NCBI GenBank assembly: GCA_028867235.1
Contig: JAGWGS010000067.1
Location: 1 to 7,243, forward strand
DNA: 7,243 nucleotides
Direction: 5' to 3'
Source: Nitrososphaerota archaeon
Lineage (GTDB): Archaea > Thermoproteota > Nitrososphaeria > Nitrososphaerales > Nitrosopumilaceae
Position 1 is the first letter of the stretch, and every line of letters begins with the position of its first letter. The notes under the pieces are model-generated. The model ran no database searches and was not told the origin of the DNA. It saw nothing but the letters and a program-made list of their open reading frames with translations. Of this stretch, positions 1 through 4,446 are shown piece by piece. Position numbers and translations under genes: made by a program.

Positions 1-54
1 TTTTTCATTTTTATCTTTTATGTGACATATTTTGGATATTCGAAATTAAGAAAC

Positions 55-64
55 CGTAAATAGT
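55..64 (+). promoter_or_regulatory. Possible TATA box of the 70-aa membrane protein gene
   Basis: CGTAAATAGT is centred about 29 bp before the ATG at 89, a position that would give an almost leaderless message. The match to the archaeal TATA consensus is only partial and the surrounding DNA is AT-rich, so this is a weak call. Confidence 0.3.
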
Positions 65-88
65 GTGTGAATTTATCAAAATTTGTTC

Positions 89-301
89 ATGGTAGATAGA
101 TGGCTGGTTTTTATCGTATTACAATTTGTAAGTGCAGCAATAGGTTTTGCATTTTGGTATCTCATTGATCCGCATCATAGCGCCATATTCTTACTGGTTG
201 CAGGATTTTTCTTTACCTTTGGAACATTTGGAGCAACAAGATGGGGCTTTGACAAATGGAGAGGAAAAAACAAACCAAGAAAACGGGAAAAAAGAAGATA
301 G
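89..301 (+). CDS. Small two-helix membrane protein with a basic C-terminal tail
   Basis: I do not recognise a family. The 70-residue product starts with a short polar stretch, then has two hydrophobic segments (about residues 6-26 and 33-55) joined by a short loop containing DPHH. It ends in a strongly basic tail rich in Lys and Arg (KKxR-type pattern), which by the positive-inside rule should lie in the cytoplasm and could contact nucleic acid, ribosomes or lipid head groups. I chose the ATG at 89; an in-frame TTG six bases upstream (83) is possible but lies at or before the predicted transcription start. The next gene begins 67 bp downstream with its own TATA box, so the two are probably separate units. 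The coding call rests on length, the membrane-protein composition and the lack of a competing frame. Confidence 0.65.
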   Translation: MVDRWLVFIVLQFVSAAIGFAFWYLIDPHHSAIFLLVAGFFFTFGTFGATRWGFDKWRGKNKPRKREKRR

Positions 302-332
302 TTTGAAATTTTCTTTTCTTTGAATCTGGTAT

Positions 333-341
333 CTTTATATC
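333..341 (+). promoter_or_regulatory. TATA box of the beta-sandwich protein gene
   Basis: CTTTATATC is a good archaeal TATA element. Its centre (337) predicts a transcription start near 363-365, only a few bases before the in-frame TTG at 369. This is the main reason for favouring the TTG start over the ATG at 402. Confidence 0.55.
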
Positions 342-368
342 ATTCACAACTTTCATTATCTCTAGATC

Positions 369-1055
369 TTGTCATCTCATAAACCTAAATTTAACAGGAA
401 GATGCGTCTTGTATTATTTGGAATAATTACTGTAATTGGAATATCTTATGCATACTATAATGCTCAGATAAATTCTGGATATCATCATACCAAAATGGTA
501 GACTTTGATTCTTATCAAAATGGGACAATTCCACAGGGATTTGCTGATTTGTCAACAGATCAAAAACCATACTGGATTGTAAGATCTGAACCGACTGCAC
601 CATCCACTCCAAATGTGCTTGAAAAAATACCAGTCAATGATACCTCTGACTATCACTTACAATTGATTCCTGACTCTCCTACAATAGATACTGAAAATGT
701 TACCATGAAATTCAAAATTGTATCAGGTCAATATGCCAAGTCTGCAGGTATGGTTCTGCGATTCATTGATCCAAAACACTACTTTGTTCTCATGGCAGAC
801 TCGGAGAAAAATAGGCTCTCTTTATGTAAAAATACTCCTGATTTTCTAATTTGTAATTATGACAAGTCTGTCACAATAACACCTGGGAAATGGCATACTA
901 TGGAAGCCCTTGTATCGTCACAGGGAATAGCGGCCTCTCTTGATGGGCAACTACTCATACGTGCAAATGACCATAACTATCAATCAGGACAAGTTGGACT
1001 GTGGACTAAGAAAGATACGGGTGCTTATTTTGATGACTTTAAGATAGAATATTAA
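369..1055 (+). CDS. Membrane-anchored extracytoplasmic ConA/LamG-like beta-sandwich protein
   Basis: The product is a 228-residue protein. A basic N-terminus (HKPKFNRKMR) precedes one hydrophobic helix (about residues 12-31), which acts as a signal anchor or signal peptide. The rest is soluble and beta-rich. From about residue 43 it reads as a concanavalin A-like (LamG/DUF1080-type) jelly roll: an FDSY...G..P.GF opening strand, a central block with GMVLRFID..HYFVLMAD, then PGKWHTMEALV, an SLDGQLL turn, and a closing GQVGLWTKKDTGAYFDDFKIEY. That ending (G.VGLWT....A.FDDF) is typical of the fold, which often binds carbohydrate. Two cysteines (about residues 153 and 162, in LCKN and ICNY) could form a disulfide outside the cell. 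I infer a surface or pseudoperiplasmic binding role; the ligand is unknown and no catalytic residues are evident. The start is TTG at 369, favoured by TATA spacing; ATG at 402 would begin right at the hydrophobic helix. Confidence 0.7.
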   Translation: MSSHKPKFNRKMRLVLFGIITVIGISYAYYNAQINSGYHHTKMVDFDSYQNGTIPQGFADLSTDQKPYWIVRSEPTAPSTPNVLEKIPVNDTSDYHLQLIPDSPTIDTENVTMKFKIVSGQYAKSAGMVLRFIDPKHYFVLMADSEKNRLSLCKNTPDFLICNYDKSVTITPGKWHTMEALVSSQGIAASLDGQLLIRANDHNYQSGQVGLWTKKDTGAYFDDFKIEY

Positions 1056-1056
1056 T

Positions 1057-1315
1057 TTTCAAGTCTTCTAAATACAATAATGCTAGATATGTACAATTTG
1101 AGCATTCTCAATCCCGAAACTCATGTTGAATGAATGAATCACTAGATTTACAATAAAATAAAATTGAAAACTTGATTTGACAAGTAAAAACAACGTATCT
1201 TGAATTATGAACCTGTTGTGCAGATAGTTTTCAATCCTGATGAAAATCTAAATCTCAAAACTTGACACAAAATTTCTGAATATGTGTCTTAACGAGTTGT
1301 TAGTATTTACGATAG
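1057..1315. other. Intergenic stretch with no recognised gene
   Basis: About 300 bp separate the beta-sandwich gene from the 92-aa membrane protein gene. I see no tRNA-like cloverleaf, no open frame longer than about 20 codons on either strand with a sensible start, and no strong hairpin. The only internal repetition is a short AAAACTTGA word at 1167-1175 and 1257-1265, which could be chance in such AT-rich DNA. Confidence 0.6.
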
Positions 1316-1325
1316 AAATATTTTA
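1316..1325 (+). promoter_or_regulatory. Possible TATA box of the 92-aa membrane protein gene
   Basis: AAATATTTTA is centred about 37 bp before the ATG at 1358, predicting a leader of roughly 10 bases. The element is AT-only and imperfect, so the call is tentative. Confidence 0.35.
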
Positions 1326-1357
1326 CTTGAAAATAGAATTACGATGGGATTTCTTAT

Positions 1358-1636
1358 ATGGAAAAAAATGATAGGGATGAAAAATTCCTTAAAATCCAAA
1401 TGATACTTGCAGTGATACCTACCTTTGTTACACAACTGATTGCATTCTATAGAGTCAAAAAACTAGCTTATGGTATCATTATTGAAATCATTATCTTCTT
1501 TGTGGACTTGGTAATACAAATGAGCATTTCTTGGCCTTTTGGAATGATAATTGCACTACCTGTGTCAGTACTAATTCCTCTTTATTATGTGAGAAAATGG
1601 ACTTTAGAATTTAACCGAACCAAGTCTGTTTTCTAA
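1358..1636 (+). CDS. Small membrane protein next to amoB, probably three helices
   Basis: I do not recognise a named family. The 92-residue product has a charged N-terminus (MEKNDRDEKFLK) and three hydrophobic segments: about residues 12-30, 37-55 and 58-76. It ends in a polar tail starting YYVRKW. Basic clusters (RVKK at 31-34, VRKW near 78-81) sit at the helix ends. The gene converges on amoB with only 57 bp between the two stop codons, so the 3' ends may overlap. Its position beside the AMO genes makes it a candidate for co-conservation with them. Archaeal AMO has been reported to include small extra membrane subunits besides AmoX (called AmoY and AmoZ), but I cannot say from sequence alone that this is one of them. 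The start is the only ATG before the first helix. Confidence 0.65.
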   Translation: MEKNDRDEKFLKIQMILAVIPTFVTQLIAFYRVKKLAYGIIIEIIIFFVDLVIQMSISWPFGMIIALPVSVLIPLYYVRKWTLEFNRTKSVF

Positions 1637-1670
1637 TATTTGTGTAAAGCATCTGCTAGAAAACTTAGAA

Positions 1671-1688
1671 AATGAAAAGAGAGGGGGT
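1671..1688 (-). terminator. Pyrimidine-rich terminator of amoB
   Basis: Read on the minus strand, five bases after the amoB stop, the sequence is ACCCCCTCTCTTTTCATT, a C-run followed by T-rich DNA. Archaeal polymerase terminates on such T-rich tracts without needing a hairpin. The same ACCCCCT-plus-T-tract design follows amoA. Confidence 0.55.
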
Positions 1689-1693
1689 GATTG

Positions 1694-2260
1694 TTAAATC
1701 ACTTGCCAAGGTCTTGTTGCGAATGTGATTGCATATCCTACACCAATCACTATCGATTGATAGACGATATTTGTGTATGGGATTGGCTTCACGATTGGAT
1801 CGCCTGTTACCACGACTGTTTGTCCTGGACCTAGACCTGGACCGATGCTTGCTATGTTAAGCTGCGTATGCATGTGATATACTGCTGGTTCAAGTGCCTT
1901 TATGGTCAACTTGTATGGAACCACTGCGTTTGCTGGTATCGTGATTACGTTACCAGGTGGATCTCTTGCTACAATTTCCCATCTGTTACCAGCGTTTGGT
2001 GAGTCACCATATACAGTGTACCAGCCTCGCAAGTCTCTGTTTACAAGACTTACAAATTTGCCAGATACTGTCAAAGTGTCTCCAGTATGAACAGACTGTT
2101 TTGACCATGTCTCACCGTCTATTCTTATGAAACGACTTTGTAGTTGTGCCTGAACACCATGTGCTTCAGCATGTTGGAACATTTGTGTTAATGATGGTCC
2201 AACTGCTCCAAGTGCTACTATCACACCTATTGCAGCCACAATAAACTTCTTATCGACCAT
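1694..2260 (-). CDS. amoB: Archaeal ammonia monooxygenase subunit B (AmoB)
   Basis: This is the copper-binding extracytoplasmic subunit of archaeal ammonia monooxygenase, which oxidises NH3 to hydroxylamine. The 188-residue protein has an N-terminal hydrophobic segment (about 6-24) that is a signal peptide or anchor. It is followed by EAHGVQAQ, where His34 corresponds to the mature N-terminal copper ligand of PmoB/AmoB. The HxH pair in YHMHTQLN (His129, His131) matches the other conserved copper ligands. Residues 40-155 are a cupredoxin-like beta domain (GDTLTVSGKF, RGWYTVYGDSPNAG, GPGLGPGQ), and one C-terminal helix (about 164-182) anchors it. At 188 residues it lacks the second cupredoxin domain of the roughly 400-residue bacterial proteins, as is normal for archaeal AmoB. 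It is divergent from amoC and convergent with the 92-aa membrane protein gene. The ATG is preceded by a TATA box giving a leader of about 10 bases. Confidence 0.96.
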   Translation of the reverse strand: MVDKKFIVAAIGVIVALGAVGPSLTQMFQHAEAHGVQAQLQSRFIRIDGETWSKQSVHTGDTLTVSGKFVSLVNRDLRGWYTVYGDSPNAGNRWEIVARDPPGNVITIPANAVVPYKLTIKALEPAVYHMHTQLNIASIGPGLGPGQTVVVTGDPIVKPIPYTNIVYQSIVIGVGYAITFATRPWQVI

Positions 2261-2292
2261 ATCGCTTAACTAAACCAACTGAGAAACTACAA

Positions 2293-2302
2293 CGATATAT
2301 GT
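2293..2302 (-). promoter_or_regulatory. TATA box of amoB
   Basis: On the minus strand this reads ACATATATCG, centred about 37 bp before the amoB ATG. That predicts a short leader of about 10 bases, unlike the zero-length leaders predicted for amoC, amoX and amoA. No clear Shine-Dalgarno sequence lies in that leader. Confidence 0.5.
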
Positions 2303-2448
2303 TTTGCCCTGTTGATCCAATAATTTGGCTAGATCATGTTCTACATCCATGATTATCATGATATCGATGATTTTTTTGATTATATTATTATTTGATTTTA
2401 TATTATTTTTAAATGATATTACTGCATATTGCAATTTAATAATGTAAA

Positions 2449-2476
2449 AATTATAATTAAAATTATAGAAATTATA
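2449..2476 (+). repeat. Three AATTATA words upstream of the amoC TATA box
   Basis: AATTATA occurs at 2449-2455, 2461-2467 and 2470-2476, ending seven bases before the amoC TATA element. The block lies in a very AT-rich stretch (about 2360-2493). It could be an activator-binding or DNA-bending element, or simply the result of AT-rich composition. Confidence 0.35.
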
Positions 2477-2483
2477 ACTAACA

Positions 2484-2493
2484 TTTTAAATAA
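2484..2493 (+). promoter_or_regulatory. TATA box of amoC
   Basis: TTTTAAATAA is close to the archaeal TATA consensus, and its centre lies about 27 bp before the amoC ATG at 2515. The predicted transcription start coincides with the start codon, so the amoC message should be leaderless. Confidence 0.75.
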
Positions 2494-2514
2494 CTGTCTT
2501 TGATTCAACACACT

Positions 2515-3078
2515 ATGGCACAAATGCCAGCACTGATTCCAAAAGAAGTTGAAATCCAGAGATTGAAAAAGATCTGGCTTATCATCATCGCATTGGGATC
2601 GATCGCTGCATCCGTAGAGGTCGATAACTTCGTAGACGGATCTCTACACCAGACATCAATCAGAGATAGTGCTTTCACACCAGCACACTGGTGGTTATAC
2701 AGCCACTTCATTGCTCTTCCATTAGGATGGGGAATGGTAGCTGTTTATGACAGAAAGGTACCAATTCTGAGAGGTCCAAACAACTCAATGAACACCGGTC
2801 TTAAAATGACCATTCTTGGTTACTTAGCAACCATGTTTACAATAGGTGTCAATGAGATGTGGCACTTCTGGTATGTAGAGGAGATCTTCGCAGTTCCAAA
2901 CCACTGGATGTTCAACATGGGTGTCGTCGTTGCTTTCATGGGTGCACTTGCCTATGTAGTAAGAGTATACGCACGACTTGTCGAACTTGGCGCAGAAACA
3001 CCAGGTGAGAATCCATATGTTGCAGAAATGTACAAGATGGCTCTAGAAGGCAAATTGTACAGCAGATCAATCCCATAA
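2515..3078 (+). CDS. amoC: Archaeal ammonia monooxygenase subunit C (AmoC)
   Basis: This is the integral membrane subunit of ammonia monooxygenase that carries the conserved membrane metal ligands. The 187-residue protein is typical of archaeal AmoC. The DxxxH...H set (Asp41, His45, His58, in DGSLHQTSIRDSAFTPAH) aligns with PmoC Asp156/His160/His173 of particulate methane monooxygenase. A second set, Asn113, His117 and His130 (VNEMWHFW...PNHW), corresponds to the other PmoC metal site, with one residue fewer between the two histidines than I remember for PmoC. There are about four hydrophobic segments (near 20-36, 60-78, 98-116 and 132-151), then a polar C-terminus. The start is ATG at 2515 (MAQMPALIP), which matches the family N-terminus and the promoter; an in-frame TTG at 2500 lies before the predicted transcription start and is rejected. 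It has its own promoter and terminator. Confidence 0.97.
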   Translation: MAQMPALIPKEVEIQRLKKIWLIIIALGSIAASVEVDNFVDGSLHQTSIRDSAFTPAHWWLYSHFIALPLGWGMVAVYDRKVPILRGPNNSMNTGLKMTILGYLATMFTIGVNEMWHFWYVEEIFAVPNHWMFNMGVVVAFMGALAYVVRVYARLVELGAETPGENPYVAEMYKMALEGKLYSRSIP

Positions 3079-3080
3079 AC

Positions 3081-3110
3081 GCGCACAAGCGCTCTTTCTT
3101 ATTTTTCTCC
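3081..3110 (+). terminator. Hairpin plus T-rich terminator of amoC
   Basis: Two bases after the amoC stop, GCGC-ACAA-GCGC (3081-3092) can fold into a 4-bp GC stem. It is followed directly by the T-rich CTTTCTTATTTTTCTCC. It looks like a bacterial intrinsic terminator, though the T-rich tract alone would suffice in archaea. It separates amoC from amoX. Confidence 0.55.
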
Positions 3111-3143
3111 GATCAGTTTAACGTGAGTTGTATTGGGAAAAGA

Positions 3144-3152
3144 CTTAAAAGC
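3144..3152 (+). promoter_or_regulatory. TATA box of amoX
   Basis: CTTAAAAGC is centred 27 bp before the amoX ATG at 3175, the same spacing as for amoC and amoA. The predicted message is therefore leaderless and independent of amoC. Confidence 0.6.
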
Positions 3153-3174
3153 ATACATCTGTCAGTAAAACCAA

Positions 3175-3537
3175 ATGACCTTACCAAAAGGATTCGGTAC
3201 AGGTGGCGGCGCTTCCAGTTCCGATGTAAGCAAGATGATTGGCAAACGTGTAGAAGACATGATTGGCCTCATCACAGGTGCATTTGTTGCACTCTGGGCA
3301 GGAACATGGGGAGGAGTTGCTGTTGCAGTGGTATATTATCCATGGGCATATCCACCGCCAAGCGCACACTTTGCGTTAACTGTACTTACAATCATAGAAG
3401 CTATAGGGTACTTGTTCTGTGTCAAGGTAGTGACAGAGGGTACTTCTAAAGCGAAGACATACAACGGTCTAATCGCTGGTGTAATTGCTGCAGTTGCAAT
3501 TGCAACACTTGTGACTGACTGTTTCTTCTTCGGATAG
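3175..3537 (+). CDS. amoX: Archaeal AMO-associated membrane subunit AmoX
   Basis: This is the conserved small gene found between amoC and amoA in ammonia-oxidising archaea and regarded as an additional AMO subunit. The 120-residue protein has a Gly/Ser-rich N-terminus (GFGTGGGASSS), an amphipathic stretch (about 17-31) and three membrane helices: about 32-55, 65-86 and 97-118. Between helices 1 and 2 lies a proline-rich turn (YYPWAYPPPSAH), and the helices carry GxxxG-like small-residue faces (AGTWGG) suited to tight packing in a complex. No metal-site motif is evident; single His65, Cys82 and Cys116 are present. Its role in the complex is not defined by its sequence. Starting at ATG 3175 gives a leaderless message. 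Stop-to-ATG distance to amoA is 125 bp, with a terminator and promoter between them. Confidence 0.93.
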   Translation: MTLPKGFGTGGGASSSDVSKMIGKRVEDMIGLITGAFVALWAGTWGGVAVAVVYYPWAYPPPSAHFALTVLTIIEAIGYLFCVKVVTEGTSKAKTYNGLIAGVIAAVAIATLVTDCFFFG

Positions 3538-3568
3538 AAAAATTCCTTTTCATCTTTTCTTTTATTAT
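3538..3568 (+). terminator. T-rich terminator of amoX
   Basis: A long pyrimidine-rich tract (TTCCTTTTCATCTTTTCTTTT at its core) begins a few bases after the amoX stop. No stable hairpin is seen. It is consistent with archaeal oligo-T termination before the amoA promoter. Confidence 0.5.
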
Positions 3569-3587
3569 TATTGCATCAGAGTTAACT

Positions 3588-3606
3588 CAGATCTTGAGAA
3601 GATCTG
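3588..3606. promoter_or_regulatory. Perfect 19-bp palindrome upstream of amoA
   Basis: CAGATCTT-GAG-AAGATCTG is an exact 8-bp inverted repeat with a 3-bp spacer, ending 24 bp before the amoA TATA box. The dyad size fits a binding site for a homodimeric helix-turn-helix regulator. It contains two GATC sites (3590 and 3601), and a third (3612) follows at the same 11-bp spacing. An operator function is inferred from position and symmetry only. Confidence 0.5.
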
Positions 3607-3629
3607 TTGCTGATCTCGTATGTCATAAA

Positions 3630-3640
3630 ATTTTATATAC
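3630..3640 (+). promoter_or_regulatory. TATA box of amoA
   Basis: ATTTTATATAC contains the canonical archaeal TTTATATA and is centred about 27-28 bp before the ATG at 3663. It predicts a leaderless amoA message and shows that the open frame extending upstream to 3594 is not translated. Confidence 0.75.
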
Positions 3641-3662
3641 ATCACTTCCTGCATACAAGTTA

Positions 3663-4313
3663 ATGGTCTGGCTAAGACGATGTACTCACTACTTATTCAT
3701 AGTAGTGGTAGCAGTCAACTCGACCTTGTTGACAATCAACGCAGGAGACTACATCTTCTATACTGACTGGATGTGGACATCTTATGTGGTATTTACTCTA
3801 TCACAATCATTGATGCTCGCAGTCGGTGCAGCATACTACCTTACGTTCACTGGAGTTCCAGGAACAGCAACCTACTATGCACTTATAATGACGGTGTATA
3901 CTTGGATTGCAAAAGGTGCGTGGTTCTCCTTAGGATATCCATACAGCTTCATCGTTGTGCCAATGTGGATTCCATCTGCAATATTGATGGACTTGGCATA
4001 TTGGGCAACAAAGAGAAACAAACACTCTTTGATCCTAATCGGCGGTGTGCTCTGTGGAATGTCAATGTCGATGTTCAACATGATCAATCTAATCACAATA
4101 GATGATCCTCTTGAGACTGCTTTCAAATACCCAAGAACCACATTGCCTCCATACATGACACCAATAGAACCACAAGTAGGAAAGTTCTATGATAGTCCTG
4201 TTGCGTTGGGTGCAGGAGCTGGTGCAGTTTTGACAGTAACAATGACTGCATTAGGTACTAAACTCACAACCTGGACATACAGGTGGATGGCAGCTTGGTC
4301 TAAGTGGGATTAA
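3663..4313 (+). CDS. amoA: Archaeal ammonia monooxygenase subunit A (AmoA)
   Basis: This is a membrane subunit of ammonia monooxygenase and the standard marker gene for ammonia-oxidising archaea. The 216-residue length is the usual one, and the sequence has the family signatures from end to end: MVWLRRCTHYLFIVVVAVNS at the start, TFTGVPGTATYYALIMTVYTW, AKGAWFSLGYPY, DLAYWATKRNKHSLIL, DPLETAFKYPR, LPPYMTPIEPQVGKFYDSPVA, and WTYRWMAAWSKWD at the end. There are about five or six membrane helices. Variable positions (TDWMWTSYVVFTLSQSLML, SFIVVPMWIPSAILMD, CGMSMSMFNMINLITI) differ from marine Nitrosopumilus as I remember it and look closer to Nitrosotalea-type AmoA, a tentative placement. The start at 3663 matches the family and the promoter. 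A pyrimidine-rich terminator follows directly, and a palindrome lies upstream of the TATA box. Confidence 0.98.
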   Translation: MVWLRRCTHYLFIVVVAVNSTLLTINAGDYIFYTDWMWTSYVVFTLSQSLMLAVGAAYYLTFTGVPGTATYYALIMTVYTWIAKGAWFSLGYPYSFIVVPMWIPSAILMDLAYWATKRNKHSLILIGGVLCGMSMSMFNMINLITIDDPLETAFKYPRTTLPPYMTPIEPQVGKFYDSPVALGAGAGAVLTVTMTALGTKLTTWTYRWMAAWSKWD

Positions 4314-4335
4314 ACCCCCTTCTTTTACTTTTATT
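4314..4335 (+). terminator. Pyrimidine-rich terminator of amoA
   Basis: Directly after the TAA stop the sequence reads ACCCCCTTCTTTTACTTTTA, a C-run followed by T-rich DNA. It closely resembles the sequence after amoB on the other strand. No hairpin is needed for archaeal termination on such tracts. Confidence 0.6.
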
Positions 4336-4382
4336 ATGTTCAATCCTTAAGCTATCTTGAGATTAATTTTTGATTAAAAAAA

Positions 4383-4409
4383 GTTACACAATGTGTGATC
4401 TTTTGTAAC
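4383..4409. promoter_or_regulatory. Nested inverted repeats upstream of the methyltransferase gene
   Basis: An outer 6-bp inverted repeat (GTTACA at 4383-4388, TGTAAC at 4404-4409) overlaps an inner perfect palindrome, ACACA-A-TGTGT (4386-4396). A GATC lies at 4397-4400 between the inner palindrome and the outer right arm. The block ends about ten bases before a TATA-like element, so it could be an operator for the methyltransferase gene; many such genes autoregulate. Confidence 0.35.
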
Positions 4410-4419
4410 CTTATGTCAC

Positions 4420-4432
4420 AAAATAATATTTT
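4420..4432 (+). promoter_or_regulatory. Probable TATA box of the adenine methyltransferase gene
   Basis: AAAATAATATTTT is centred at about 4426, predicting a transcription start near 4450-4453. That lies just after the TTG at 4447 and before the GTG at 4474, which bears on the choice of start codon. The element is AT-only, so its exact position is uncertain. Confidence 0.4.
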
Positions 4433-4446
4433 GAAATTAACCTCTG

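Noticed and set aside
1057..1357. A tRNA, small RNA or CRISPR-like repeat in the longest gene-free stretch
   Set aside because: There is no T-loop or anticodon-arm pattern, no regularly spaced repeat and no strong stem; the AAAACTTGA pair is too short to mean anything.
1902..2090. 62-codon plus-strand frame inside amoB
   Set aside because: It lies wholly inside the minus-strand amoB gene, whose copper ligands confirm the real frame.
2500..2514. TTG start five codons upstream of the amoC ATG
   Set aside because: It lies upstream of the transcription start predicted from the TATA box, and AmoC proteins begin MAQMPALIP.
3123..3449. 108-codon plus-strand open frame overlapping amoX, Cys- and Arg-rich
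   Set aside because: It is a different-frame shadow of amoX: it has no promoter spacing of its own and an unnatural Cys/Arg/His-rich composition.
3594..3662. N-terminal extension of AmoA in the same open frame, from TTG at 3594
   Set aside because: The amoA TATA box lies inside this stretch, and family AmoA proteins begin at MVWLRR (ATG 3663).
3773..4156. Open frames of 93-110 codons on both strands within amoA
   Set aside because: They are shadows of the fully conserved amoA frame, without family resemblance or start signals.
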